Shown: positions 18,477-27,256 of the stretch, piece by piece
How positions within the stretch are numbered: the stretch's first letter is position 1
Layout of the letters: each line of letters begins with the position of its first letter
DNA from: Bacillota bacterium
GTDB lineage: Bacteria > Bacillota_A > Clostridia > Lachnospirales > Lachnospiraceae
Length of the DNA: 64,000 nucleotides
Assembly: GCA_023443625.1 (NCBI GenBank)
Contig: JAEZTQ010000033.1
Location: 7,097-71,096 of the forward strand
Reading direction: 5' to 3'
Made by a program: the position numbers and the translations under genes
The notes under the pieces: generated by a model
What the model saw: the letters and a program-made list of their open reading frames with translations, nothing else
Told to the model about the DNA's origin: nothing
Databases searched by the model: none

Positions 18477-18832
18477 CCCTCTACTTTGTCAATCATTTTT
18501 CGGATTTCAGTCGCTTCCTCTGGTGTTAATGTACTATTCTTGGTAAAGGCAGCAATAAAAGCCGGAAGTGAGCCGTCAAAGGTATCTTCTACAAACTTCT
18601 TGCTTTGCAGTGCGTAAAACTCCTGTCGAGAAATTAATGAAGTTACTGTACCATTGTCATTTATGAATAAACCCTTGTCGCACAGCCGCCGTAGGACATT
18701 GTGAGCGGTGGTACGCTTCCAGTTGAACTCTACCGCTGTGAGTTTAACCAATTCTGAAGAAGTTACCGGCTCCTTCTCCCAAATTATGTCTGCATAACGA
18801 GCTTCAATTACGCCCAATTGAATTTCTGTCAT
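18470..18832 (-). CDS. BlaI/MecI-family winged-helix repressor
   Basis: 120 residues starting MTEIQLGVIE. GAGGAGG sits 8 nt upstream of ATG 18832, which rules out the start 30 bp further up. The winged-helix core (WKRTTAHNVLRRLCDKG, about 39-55) is the DNA-recognition part, and the C-terminal helices are for dimerisation and contain the cleavage region used by BlaR1-type proteases. It is expected to repress its own operon through the palindrome 35 bp upstream. Confidence 0.93.
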   Translation of the reverse strand: MTEIQLGVIEARYADIIWEKEPVTSSELVKLTAVEFNWKRTTAHNVLRRLCDKGLFINDNGTVTSLISRQEFYALQSKKFVEDTFDGSLPAFIAAFTKNSTLTPEEATEIRKMIDKVEGC

Positions 18833-18850
18833 AATGTATTCCTCCTCTGG

Positions 18851-18905
18851 TAGACCATCCACTGTGGTCTGTATACAGACTACTCCATGTGGTCTATTTT
18901 GTCAA
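18851..18905 (-). promoter_or_regulatory. blaI promoter with nested palindromic operators
   Basis: On the minus strand, TTGACA is followed after 17 bp by TAGTCT. Over the -10 lies the perfect 14-bp palindrome GTCTGTATACAGAC (18867-18880), and an outer pair TAGACCA (18851-18857) / TGGTCTA (18890-18896) brackets it. The TGTATACA core resembles the TACA/TGTA motif of known BlaI sites. It is a likely autoregulatory operator. Confidence 0.78.
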
Positions 18906-19017
18906 GAGGATTTTTACCCTTTCCTTCCTTTTATTTCGACAGCCATAGGGTTTTACCGTGGATCAGTGTTTTGATGCTTGCCTTTAAAGGGGGGTTACTT
19001 ATGCTTTGGCTTCTCCA

Positions 19018-19917
19018 TTACTGCTTATCTAGTATTATCTCCTGTCCATAGGCGGCCATGGAAAATATCCTTTCCCCTTCCTCTATAGACAATCCCTTAA
19101 TTTCTATATTCTTAATATCTCCTTCTCCCATTTTACTTTGAATCAGGGAGTAAAGGTAGTGAATTGCCTGGGGTTTAAAGCCAAGAAGTCTGGCGCCTAT
19201 GGTATCAGCAGCAACAGCATCTGTTGAGGCTATAATAAGTCCCTTAGTATCTACAGCAACACCATGACTGGGACCTGTTCCAATCATCGCTTTGTCTGCA
19301 CTGATAATTGCCAAATCAATGGGTATCTTTTTGGCTATAGCTGTAATAAATCCATGCAAATCCTCATGAATACCCAGATTTTTCTTAGGAAATCCATGAA
19401 GCTCTGCAGGTGGCCAACCCAGGGCAATATTTTTAATGGAAGCACTGATGGTTGCTTCCTCATGCTGTTTTAATTGGGTAAAACTAATGAGAACATCCAG
19501 TTCTTCTAGCAACCCATTAATTTTGGTTCTAGGAATAACATTATGCTCCAGTTCTATTTCAGTATAAGGCCCATAATTAAGATCTACAAAGGTAACCTTC
19601 TCCTCCTCTATCACTTTATTATACCCTACCTGATGAAACACCTTAATGGTGTCTTCTCCAGATCCCGTGGCTATGATAATCTCTTTTGGCTGAAACTCTT
19701 TTACGTACTGTATTAGTGTTCTCAAGGTCCTTGGCCCTACCACTGTAGCCGTTGCAGGAGACTTGGCATTTACCCAATTGGGAGTTATGACAACTCTGTC
19801 GCCTCCATGAATGATTTCATTCATTGGAAGTAAATCTAAGGCATCCTTAATAGAAGCCTGTTCCGTATTACTTCTTGCGATACTGGCAATTGCTTTTTGT
19901 ACTCTTCTTTCTCTCAT
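19018..19917 (-). CDS. DUF362 / LarA-like domain protein of unknown function
   Basis: 299 residues, soluble, with no signal peptide. Conserved-looking segments are VITPNWVNA (about 42-50), IATGSGED (about 82-89) and VLISFTQLKQHE (about 141-152), consistent with the DUF362 fold shared with the N-terminus of lactate racemase. No ferredoxin-type Cys clusters are present, unlike many DUF362 proteins. GGAGG precedes ATG 19917. It stands alone, divergent from the alpha/beta hydrolase. Confidence 0.75.
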   Translation of the reverse strand: MRERRVQKAIASIARSNTEQASIKDALDLLPMNEIIHGGDRVVITPNWVNAKSPATATVVGPRTLRTLIQYVKEFQPKEIIIATGSGEDTIKVFHQVGYNKVIEEEKVTFVDLNYGPYTEIELEHNVIPRTKINGLLEELDVLISFTQLKQHEEATISASIKNIALGWPPAELHGFPKKNLGIHEDLHGFITAIAKKIPIDLAIISADKAMIGTGPSHGVAVDTKGLIIASTDAVAADTIGARLLGFKPQAIHYLYSLIQSKMGEGDIKNIEIKGLSIEEGERIFSMAAYGQEIILDKQ

Positions 19918-20062
19918 AATGCCTCCGATTTTTTAAGTATATTCCCAATTAGCATGTTATTTATTGCCCGTTTTATGCATGAGTTAATTAACTTAAATCT
20001 TCAATCACTTTTCTATTAGCACAGAATAAAATAGGATAACGGTATTATTTTGGAGGATATGA

Positions 20063-20875
20063 ATGGGTTATTATATTACCACGAAGGATAAGGTGAAAAT
20101 ATATGTTGAGGATTTAAACCCATCCTACCACAGGACAATTTTATTTCTACATGGCTGGCCTGGAAGTCATAAGCTCTTTGAATATCAGTTTAACCAGCTT
20201 CCTAAAATGGGTTATCGGTGCATTGGGATTGATACCAGAGGTTTTGGTGAGTCAGATAAACCCTTTACGGGCTACGATTATGATACCTTAGCAGATGATG
20301 TAAGATGTGTTATTGATGCGCTAGATTTAAAAGATATTACTTTGGGGGGACATTCAACAGGGGGTGCAATAGCAATCAGGTACATGGCAAGACACAAAGG
20401 CTACGGCGTATCCAAACTGGCACTTTTTGCTGCAGCAGCTCCCAGCTTAATCAAGCGTCCCAACTTTCCTTATGGGTTGGATAAGAGTACCGTTGTACAG
20501 ATCATCCAAGATACCTATAATGACCGTCCCAATATGCTTGTAAATTTCGGAAATACCTTTTTCTTTCAGCATATAACCTGTGCTTTTTCCGACTGGTTCT
20601 TTCAATTAGGCTTGCAGGCAGCAGGCTGGGCAACTGCAGCCATTGCTAATACCTGGATAAATGAGACATTATTTACTGATTTAGAAGAAATAAGAGTACC
20701 TACCTTAATCATACATGGTATCCATGATAAGATCGTACCCTATGAGTTAGGAGAAGTACAGGACAAATTAATACCTAATTCCAACTTAGTATCCTTCCAT
20801 TTCAGTGGTCACGCAACCTTTTATGATCAGAAGGAGGAGTTTAACGATGTTCTGGTAAAGTTTATCAAGGAATAG
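20063..20875 (+). CDS. Alpha/beta hydrolase
   Basis: 270 residues. The fold is clear: oxyanion-hole motif LHGWPGS (about 29-35), nucleophile elbow GHSTGG with S98, Asp in GIHDKIVP (D222) and His in SGHATF (H250). The sequence is close to haloperoxidase/esterase-type hydrolases, but the substrate is unknown. TTTTGGAGG precedes ATG 20063. It is the only plus-strand gene between 9.2 and 27 kb. Confidence 0.88.
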   Translation: MGYYITTKDKVKIYVEDLNPSYHRTILFLHGWPGSHKLFEYQFNQLPKMGYRCIGIDTRGFGESDKPFTGYDYDTLADDVRCVIDALDLKDITLGGHSTGGAIAIRYMARHKGYGVSKLALFAAAAPSLIKRPNFPYGLDKSTVVQIIQDTYNDRPNMLVNFGNTFFFQHITCAFSDWFFQLGLQAAGWATAAIANTWINETLFTDLEEIRVPTLIIHGIHDKIVPYELGEVQDKLIPNSNLVSFHFSGHATFYDQKEEFNDVLVKFIKE

Positions 20876-20896
20876 TCTTTAATCTCCAAAATACCA

Positions 20897-20944
20897 AGAG
20901 GCTATACTCACTCCTTATCCATAAAACCAGTGAGCATAGCCTCT
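20897..20944. terminator. Hairpin between convergent hydrolase and scpB
   Basis: A 16-bp stem (AGAGGCTATACTCACT with AGTGAGCATAGCCTCT, one mismatch) lies 21 bp after the hydrolase stop and 68 bp beyond the scpB stop. The T-runs are weak on both strands. Confidence 0.6.
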
Positions 20945-21012
20945 ATCACGTAATATTCCTTTTGCAACTGTTCCCTTCAATATAATCTTTGCTAAAAATC
21001 ATTACCAAGATG

Positions 21013-21582
21013 TTATATATCTAATTTTAGCTGCATCTCTTCTTCTACTTCCAGCTTGAAATCCTCTATCTTCTCTGGATTTAAGACCGGTAGTGCCTCC
21101 AAAGACGAAAGTCCAAAGTTACGTAAGAACTCCTCCGTTGTCCCAAAGAGGATTGGTCTACCCGGTGCATCCATTCTTCCCATCTCACACACCAGATTGT
21201 ATTCCACCAGCTTATTTACCGCATGATCTGATTTAACTCCACGGATTGCTTCAATCTGAAGCTTGGTTATGGGCTGCTTGTATGCAATTATAGACAATGT
21301 CTCAAGAAGAACATCTGTTAGTACATGTTTTTTGGGTATATGAGTAATTTTAATTATTGTCTCATACATGGAAGGCTTGGTGCAGAGCTGATAAGCTCCG
21401 TTCAGCTCAATAATATAAATGCCATGTCCCTCATTCTCATATCTATCCATCATATTAGAGATGATTTTTCTAATGGTATCTACATCATGATCTAAGGCCC
21501 CGGCCAGACGTTCTATCTCCACTGCCTCTCCCATTGTAAATAAGATTGCTTCAATTTGCGCTTCTATCTGCATTATTTCCAT
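21013..21582 (-). CDS. scpB: Segregation and condensation protein B
   Basis: 189 residues with two winged-helix units (TMGEAVEIERLAGAL... and LLETLSIIAYKQPITKLQIEAIRG). It binds the ScpA kleisin in the Smc condensin complex and helps chromosome segregation. Its ATG overlaps the scpA stop by one base (TAATG), and GGAGG lies inside the end of scpA, so translation is coupled. The C-terminal acidic tail is ordinary for the family. Confidence 0.97.
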   Translation of the reverse strand: MEIMQIEAQIEAILFTMGEAVEIERLAGALDHDVDTIRKIISNMMDRYENEGHGIYIIELNGAYQLCTKPSMYETIIKITHIPKKHVLTDVLLETLSIIAYKQPITKLQIEAIRGVKSDHAVNKLVEYNLVCEMGRMDAPGRPILFGTTEEFLRNFGLSSLEALPVLNPEKIEDFKLEVEEEMQLKLDI

Positions 21583-22358
21583 TAAAAGCCCGCCTCCTCC
21601 ATTTGCATAATATCGGATGCAAGATATGAAATGATAATATCATCAAATAAGCATTCCTGTTCGATATTAATTCTTCCTATCTTAATAAGTTCCAGAATAG
21701 CAAGAAAAGTAACAATAGCCTCCATCTTCGTATGTTGCGCTTCTAATAAGCATCGAAATGAAAAGTTTCTATGTAACAACCCGTATTCCTGGATTTGAAT
21801 AAACTTCGCTCCCAGATTAATTTCTTCCCGCTCAATACGTCCAAAGGTACTACGAATTGGGTCAATCTTGTCCACCTGTTTTTTCATAATGGATCTAAAT
21901 ATGTCATGGAGCCTCGATAAGGTCAAGTCATTAAGAAGATCCTCCACTGGAATTTCTTCTTTAAAATCTGCTATTTCCTGGGGGATTGTGGGAGGTTTAA
22001 AGAGCATTCTTGATGCATCTAACTGCTTGTCCTTTAATTCTTCAGAGATATATTTATACATCTTATATTCCAATAATCTCTCTACCAGTTCTTGTCTTGG
22101 GTCAATAATTTCCTCATCCTCATTCTCCTCCGGGGGAAGAAGCATTTTTGACTTTATATTAACCAAAGTAGCCGCCATGACAAGGAACTCACTCATAACA
22201 TCCAAATCCTTGCTCTCCATATGGCGAATATACTCCAGATATTGCTCTGTTATTTCAATGATGGGTATATCATATATGTTTATTTTATTTTTATCAATCA
22301 AATGAAGCAATAGGTCCAGCGGCCCTTCAAATGCCTCAAGCTTAACGGGTATCCCCAT
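21582..22358 (-). CDS. scpA: Segregation and condensation protein A (kleisin)
   Basis: 258 residues starting MGIPVKLEAFEGPLDLLLHLI, the hallmark ScpA N-terminus. CGGAGGG is 6 nt upstream of ATG 22358, so the in-frame ATG 24 bp earlier is not used. The C-terminal winged helix (about 205-255) closes the Smc ring. The phosphoesterase gene ends 35 bp upstream, giving a probable three-gene operon with scpB. Confidence 0.97.
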   Translation of the reverse strand: MGIPVKLEAFEGPLDLLLHLIDKNKINIYDIPIIEITEQYLEYIRHMESKDLDVMSEFLVMAATLVNIKSKMLLPPEENEDEEIIDPRQELVERLLEYKMYKYISEELKDKQLDASRMLFKPPTIPQEIADFKEEIPVEDLLNDLTLSRLHDIFRSIMKKQVDKIDPIRSTFGRIEREEINLGAKFIQIQEYGLLHRNFSFRCLLEAQHTKMEAIVTFLAILELIKIGRINIEQECLFDDIIISYLASDIMQMEEAGF

Positions 22359-22393
22359 ATATTTCCCTCCGTTGGTTCCCAACCTATATTATT

Positions 22394-23305
22394 CTATTCC
22401 TCGCTTTTCATCTTTAGTAACACAATTTCTGGAGCATTAAATACTCTAGGCATCATGGAATGAGAGCCAAGTCCTCTTGATACCACCAGTTGCTGCCCTT
22501 TTTCTGTAAAATTACCTGCATTGTATTTTGGGAAAAATTTAACCTGAGGAGAGATTAGTCCTCCCACACCCGGTAATCTAATCAATCCACCATGGAGATG
22601 TCCCGAGATGGTTAAATCTGCGCCCCATTTGGCATATTCTTTAAAATATACGGGATTATGAGCAATTAGAATCTGATAATCCTCATTCCTTACCTCACCT
22701 ACTAAGTCTGCTAAGTATCCCTCTTCCATAGCAGGATTATTTTGCCGAGTAAAAAATTCTCGTCCAATTGATAGACCAGTAATCGATACTTTTTCATTTT
22801 TTCTATGAATCTTCGTACTTTTATTATCAAGAAAAATCACACCCAGATCCAGCAGTTTCCTTCTGAACTCAAACCATGTTTCCCTGATTGCAATCTGTTT
22901 TAAAACATTGCTGTCTTTGTCTTTTGTATGCCTTTTACTTAGTTGTTTATCCAGTCTTTGCTCATGATTACCATATGCATAATATATGGTATATTTTCTT
23001 GCAAGCTTTTCAATAAGACTAAAGGCATTACTAGGATAACAACTATTTTGTTTATTAATCATATCGCCTGCAATAATAATATAATCAGGGGATAAGCTTT
23101 CAATTTTCTTAACCAATCTCTCATTATGATTACCGAACTTGTAATTATGAAGGTCTGACAAAACAACAAAATTAGTATTGTCAAACTCTATTGGAAGCTT
23201 CTTAGATGCGACAATGTATTTTGTAACAATAAGCCTTTTCTGTTCGATTATGGTCCATAAGACAATAAGAAGTATAATCACTAGTATGATATCAGTTTTT
23301 TGCAT
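22394..23305 (-). CDS. Membrane-anchored metallophosphoesterase (YkuE-like)
   Basis: 303 residues. One N-terminal membrane helix precedes a calcineurin-type domain with all metal motifs: LSDLHN, AGDMIN, YGNHEQ and SGHLHGG. The start at 23305 is set by AAGGAG 5 nt upstream; a longer frame starts 27 bp earlier without a site. The substrate is unknown; relatives act on cell-surface or lipid phosphates. It precedes scpA. Confidence 0.9.
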   Translation of the reverse strand: MQKTDIILVIILLIVLWTIIEQKRLIVTKYIVASKKLPIEFDNTNFVVLSDLHNYKFGNHNERLVKKIESLSPDYIIIAGDMINKQNSCYPSNAFSLIEKLARKYTIYYAYGNHEQRLDKQLSKRHTKDKDSNVLKQIAIRETWFEFRRKLLDLGVIFLDNKSTKIHRKNEKVSITGLSIGREFFTRQNNPAMEEGYLADLVGEVRNEDYQILIAHNPVYFKEYAKWGADLTISGHLHGGLIRLPGVGGLISPQVKFFPKYNAGNFTEKGQQLVVSRGLGSHSMMPRVFNAPEIVLLKMKSEE

Positions 23306-23459
23306 GCTGACTCCTTTCAGACGATAAACCATATAAATTGATTGCCCTAAAGAGAAGGCTTTCCATACCCATACCTATTATAATATACTAGTTAGCAGGT
23401 AAAGTGTCAATAAATTGCTTTCCCTAGTCTTTGAGATTTTATCTTTCATAACAAAAAGC

Positions 23460-23497
23460 ACGGGGAAATTATTAGGATTTTATCCAATTTACCCCGT
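23460..23497 (-). terminator. Terminator of the downstream D,D-carboxypeptidase gene
   Basis: The stem pairs ACGGGGAAATT with AATTTACCCCGT (one bulge). On the minus strand it is followed by GCTTTTTGTT. It lies 20 bp past the stop at 23518. Confidence 0.82.
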
Positions 23498-23517
23498 ACC
23501 TTTTATATATATTATAT

Positions 23518-24750
23518 TTATTTAGAACTCATAAAATATCGTTTTAATACTTTAATAAATATGTCTTTATAGCCTGCTTTATCAATTGCTTCTGAGGCAA
23601 GAATATCGATACTTCCGATTTTGTCATTATCATAATAGTAGATTATTTCACCAATCTTATCATTCACTCCAACAGGTGCAGGAACTTCCTCGTAGAGCAC
23701 TACTTCCTTCCTAATATTCTCAGGGGAACTTCCTTTCGTACATAGATAGGAGAATTTACTCCCAATCTTCCCGGACACTGTGTCAAGAATACCCTTGGTT
23801 ACTTTTACTGGGGTTAGCATTGTATCTGTGTTATCATCTGAATAGATGCTGTAATTTGCAAATCCATAGTTCAATAGTTTTGTCGCCTCCGCAAATCTTG
23901 TTTTTGTATCCGGAGCAGCCATGATTACAGCTATCAAATCCATATTCTTGCGATTGGCTGATGCGGATAGGCAATATTTTGCTAAACCAGTAGATCCGGT
24001 TTTTAAACCAGTAATTCCGTCATAGAATCGAACCAGTTTATTTGTATTGGTTAAACCAAATTCCGTCTGACCTTTTTTGGTTGTATGTATAATGGTGTCC
24101 ATCCAAACTGTAGCATATTTACTGATTTGTGGATATTTTGTTATAAGCTCCTTTGACATTAAGGCCACATCGTAAGCAGAGGAATAATGGTTGTCAATAT
24201 CCAACCCGCAGCTATTTACAAAATTTGTATTATTCATACCTAACTCTTTCGCTCTTTTGTTCATCATGGAGACAAACTCTTCCTCGGAACCGTGTATAAA
24301 CTCCGCCATGGCAACACAGGCGTCATTAGCACTGGCAATACTGATGCACTTTATCATAGTATTAACATCCTGCACCTCATTAGGCTCTAGATAAACCTGA
24401 GACCCCCCCATGGAGGCGGCATGCTCACTGACGCTGACTTCATCGGTAAGTTTTATCTTTCCAGCATCCAGGGCTTCAAATATCAATAATAGGGTCATGA
24501 TTTTTGTAATGCTTGCTGGTTTTAAACGTTCATCCTTATTTTTCTCAAAGAGTATTCTACCTGTGGAACCTTCCATCAAAATTGCAGAAGTAGAGCCAAG
24601 CTCCATCTTCGATTCTACCGCTGCTGTGACAGTTACAGCTGCTTCACCTTTTGTGATGAGATCTTGATTATACCCTGCTTTAGTAGTAGAAGGAAATAGT
24701 AAAAATAACAGCAGAGAACATAAAAGTATAATCGATATTATCTTTCTCAA
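23518..24750 (-). CDS. D-alanyl-D-alanine carboxypeptidase (DacF-like, S11)
   Basis: 410 residues with a signal peptide (about 1-25), SITK at 80-83, SAN at 140-142 and KTG at 250-252, so all S11 catalytic motifs are intact. A C-terminal beta domain and an amphipathic end (DIFIKVLKRYFMSSK) fit membrane attachment. The start is TTG 24750, with TGAGG 5 nt upstream. Its position near scpAB, spoIIM, the xerD-like gene and a nucleoside phosphorylase recalls the Bacillus dacF region, so a sporulation role is plausible but unproven. Confidence 0.93.
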   Translation of the reverse strand: MRKIISIILLCSLLLFLLFPSTTKAGYNQDLITKGEAAVTVTAAVESKMELGSTSAILMEGSTGRILFEKNKDERLKPASITKIMTLLLIFEALDAGKIKLTDEVSVSEHAASMGGSQVYLEPNEVQDVNTMIKCISIASANDACVAMAEFIHGSEEEFVSMMNKRAKELGMNNTNFVNSCGLDIDNHYSSAYDVALMSKELITKYPQISKYATVWMDTIIHTTKKGQTEFGLTNTNKLVRFYDGITGLKTGSTGLAKYCLSASANRKNMDLIAVIMAAPDTKTRFAEATKLLNYGFANYSIYSDDNTDTMLTPVKVTKGILDTVSGKIGSKFSYLCTKGSSPENIRKEVVLYEEVPAPVGVNDKIGEIIYYYDNDKIGSIDILASEAIDKAGYKDIFIKVLKRYFMSSK

Positions 24751-24865
24751 ATTAACCTCAATTCTGCCGTAGCCTCGGCAAAAATGTATTATTACTATTT
24801 TAATCCATGCCTTAGGATTTTAGACCAATCCTTCGTATAAATTCCTTTAATTTTTATCATTTACT

Positions 24866-25438
24866 TCATTTAACAGTAACAATGCATTTTAAGGTTTTTC
24901 CTTTTATTCTTCCTGTGATAGTCGTCCGTCCTTTCCTTTTAGCTTTTACCTTACCAAAGATATTTACTGTAGCAACGGCTTTATTACTACTTTTCCAGCT
25001 TACCAGACTTCCCTTTCCTTTAACTTTAAGTCCATAACTATGACCCGTTTTCAACTCCAATGTATCCTTGTTAATATCAATAACATATACCCGACATTTT
25101 AGTTCTTTATCATTTACCCGTGCAATTATGAAAGCCTTTCCTGTATTATAAGCGAATACCCTTCCATTAAAATTAACCCCTGCAACTTTAAAATCTGTAG
25201 AGTAAAACTTAACCCTTTTATTTATACCATAGACAAACAAATGGGCCTCTTCCCCCTTTAGCATATACAGCTCCTGCTTGTTTAAATGGAGGGATAAGGG
25301 TAAATTTATGGATTTACGGTAAAATAAAGAGGAGTTTTCATAAAGAAAATACAGTATTATAAATAAAATTAATAGGATCACAAAACCTTTATAAATCTTG
25401 CATATTGGCGGATTTTTATCACAGCAATTCTTCCTCAT
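24866..25438 (-). CDS. Membrane-anchored Big2-like domain protein
   Basis: 190 residues from ATG 25438, preceded by AAGGAG; longer in-frame starts lack a site. A Cys-containing cytoplasmic N-terminus (NCCDKNPPICK) leads to one membrane helix (about 20-38). An external part ends in a bacterial Ig-like (Big2) domain, recognisable by SWKSSNKAVATVNIFGKV and the final GRIKGKTLKCIVTVK. It has no catalytic motif and is probably a cell-surface structural or binding protein. Confidence 0.78.
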   Translation of the reverse strand: MRKNCCDKNPPICKIYKGFVILLILFIILYFLYENSSLFYRKSINLPLSLHLNKQELYMLKGEEAHLFVYGINKRVKFYSTDFKVAGVNFNGRVFAYNTGKAFIIARVNDKELKCRVYVIDINKDTLELKTGHSYGLKVKGKGSLVSWKSSNKAVATVNIFGKVKAKRKGRTTITGRIKGKTLKCIVTVK

Positions 25439-25603
25439 AGAATTTATCTCCTTCATTATACCAACATTGCTCACTAAGATACTAGAAATCACTTTAGTCC
25501 AATTGAATAAATTAATTAAGATTAACTTCTAATTCTATCTTATGAGGCAGATTGGTAAAATTGAATGTGATTTTTCGCCACGAATACAAATCATCCTACC
25601 TAC

Positions 25604-26929
25604 TTATATTATTTCAACACCTTCTTTTGTTACAATGGCATAGACATATTTCATCTGCTCAGGTTTTTCTTCGCTAATAACATATGCTTCTTCTAAACGC
25701 TTCTTTGCTTCCTCCATTCTATTCTCATCATTGGCATACAAAATGGCTAAGACATCCCCTGGCTTTACCTGATCTCCTAGTTTCTTAACCATTTTAATAC
25801 CCACACTAAGATCAATAATACTATCCTTGGTTTCTCTTCCACCTCCAAGAAGTAAGGCACTCATTCCAACCTCTTCCGTCTCAATGGCAGCCACATAACC
25901 AGAGGTCTTCGCAACTAAATTCTCTTCTATCTGGGCTTTTTTAAAACTCTCTGTGTCATAAACCCCTTCACTATTGCCACCTTGGGCAGCTATAAATTCC
26001 CCAAATTTATTCAGAGCACTTCCCTCAGCGATTGTCTTATTTAATAATTCCTTGGCTTCTTCTAGAGAGGTTGCTTTCTCAGCTCCAACCAGCATAAAGG
26101 CGGCTAATGTCATACTAACCTCTAATAAATCCTTAGGCCCATTTCCCTTTAAGGTATCGATAGCTTCTACTACTTCTAAGGTATTGCCTATATAATGACC
26201 CAGGGGTTGATTCATATCTGTAATTACTGCATAGGTTTTCTTGCCAGCAATGGTTCCTATTTGGACCATCTCTTTTGCCAGGGCAAGGGAATCGTCAAAG
26301 CTTTTCATGAAAGCCCCGCTGCCAGTCTTAACATCCAGAACTATAACATCGGAACCCGAGGCAAGCTTCTTACTCATAATACTGCTGGCAATTAAGGAGA
26401 TATTATCCACCGTAGCTGTTACATCCCTAAGGGCATAAATCTTCTTATCAGCAGGTGCTAGATTAGCTGTCTGACCTACAATAGCCATTTTAACCCTATT
26501 AACATTATTAACAAATTCTTCAGTGGTAATAGAGGTAGAAAAGCCAGGGAAGCTTTCCAGTTTATCAATGGTTCCTCCTGTATGTCCCAGTCCTCGTCCT
26601 GACATCTTAGCTACGGGAACCCCTAGGGCAGCTACCATTGGGCTAAGTACAAGAGAGGTCTTATCACCCACACCACCGGTACTATGCTTATCTACTTTAA
26701 TTCCATGAATCTGAGATAAATCTAATAAGTCACCACTATGGGCCATGGCCACTGTAAGAGCCGCTGTCTCCTCATGGTCCATTCCGTTAAGGCATATGGC
26801 CATTAATAAAGCAGACATCTGATAATCTGGAATAGAACCATTGGTATATCCATCTACTGCAAATTTGATCTCCTCATTGTTTAATCTTCCTTTATTTTTC
26901 TTCTTATTTATTACATCATACATTTTCAT
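25604..26929 (-). CDS. pdp: Pyrimidine-nucleoside phosphorylase
   Basis: 441 residues, the standard family length. It splits uridine, thymidine and deoxyuridine with phosphate in nucleoside salvage. The signature KHSTGGVGDKTSL (about 82-94) and the phosphate-binding MSGRGLGHTGGT (about 109-120) are intact. GGGGG precedes ATG 26929. It occupies the place where Bacillus has drm-pupG, next to dacF and xerD. Confidence 0.96.
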   Translation of the reverse strand: MKMYDVINKKKNKGRLNNEEIKFAVDGYTNGSIPDYQMSALLMAICLNGMDHEETAALTVAMAHSGDLLDLSQIHGIKVDKHSTGGVGDKTSLVLSPMVAALGVPVAKMSGRGLGHTGGTIDKLESFPGFSTSITTEEFVNNVNRVKMAIVGQTANLAPADKKIYALRDVTATVDNISLIASSIMSKKLASGSDVIVLDVKTGSGAFMKSFDDSLALAKEMVQIGTIAGKKTYAVITDMNQPLGHYIGNTLEVVEAIDTLKGNGPKDLLEVSMTLAAFMLVGAEKATSLEEAKELLNKTIAEGSALNKFGEFIAAQGGNSEGVYDTESFKKAQIEENLVAKTSGYVAAIETEEVGMSALLLGGGRETKDSIIDLSVGIKMVKKLGDQVKPGDVLAILYANDENRMEEAKKRLEEAYVISEEKPEQMKYVYAIVTKEGVEII

Positions 26930-27224
26930 AATGAAATCCCCCTAATATTTATCCTACTATCTTTACTTATTATTCAAAAAATTAATTATAATATACAATA
27001 AATTAACTTTATTAGCAAATATATCTTGCCCGGTTTGTGTAAGTACTCAATGGCAAATCTCCGACTTATCAAAGGATTTTATGTCAGCAACCCATCCTAG
27101 AAGGATACAGCAAAAATAATCAGCCGGGAAGACAAATCAGTTACGAAAATAATCAAGGGTCAATTCAGACGAAAATAATCAAGGGCCAATTCCCCTTGAC
27201 TTACTATGAAAAACAAGATACAAT
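26930..27224 (+). promoter_or_regulatory. aroF promoter with upstream direct repeat
   Basis: TTGACT (27196-27201) and TACAAT (27219-27224) are 17 bp apart, 33 bp before the DAHP synthase ATG. Immediately upstream, a 24-bp sequence starting ACGAAAATAATCAAGGG occurs twice (27143-27166 and 27169-27192) with one difference. The paired sites could bind a regulator. The remainder of the gap (26930-27142) shows nothing I recognise. Confidence 0.65.
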
Positions 27225-27256
27225 AAATCAACAAAATTTGAGGGAGACAAGAAAAA

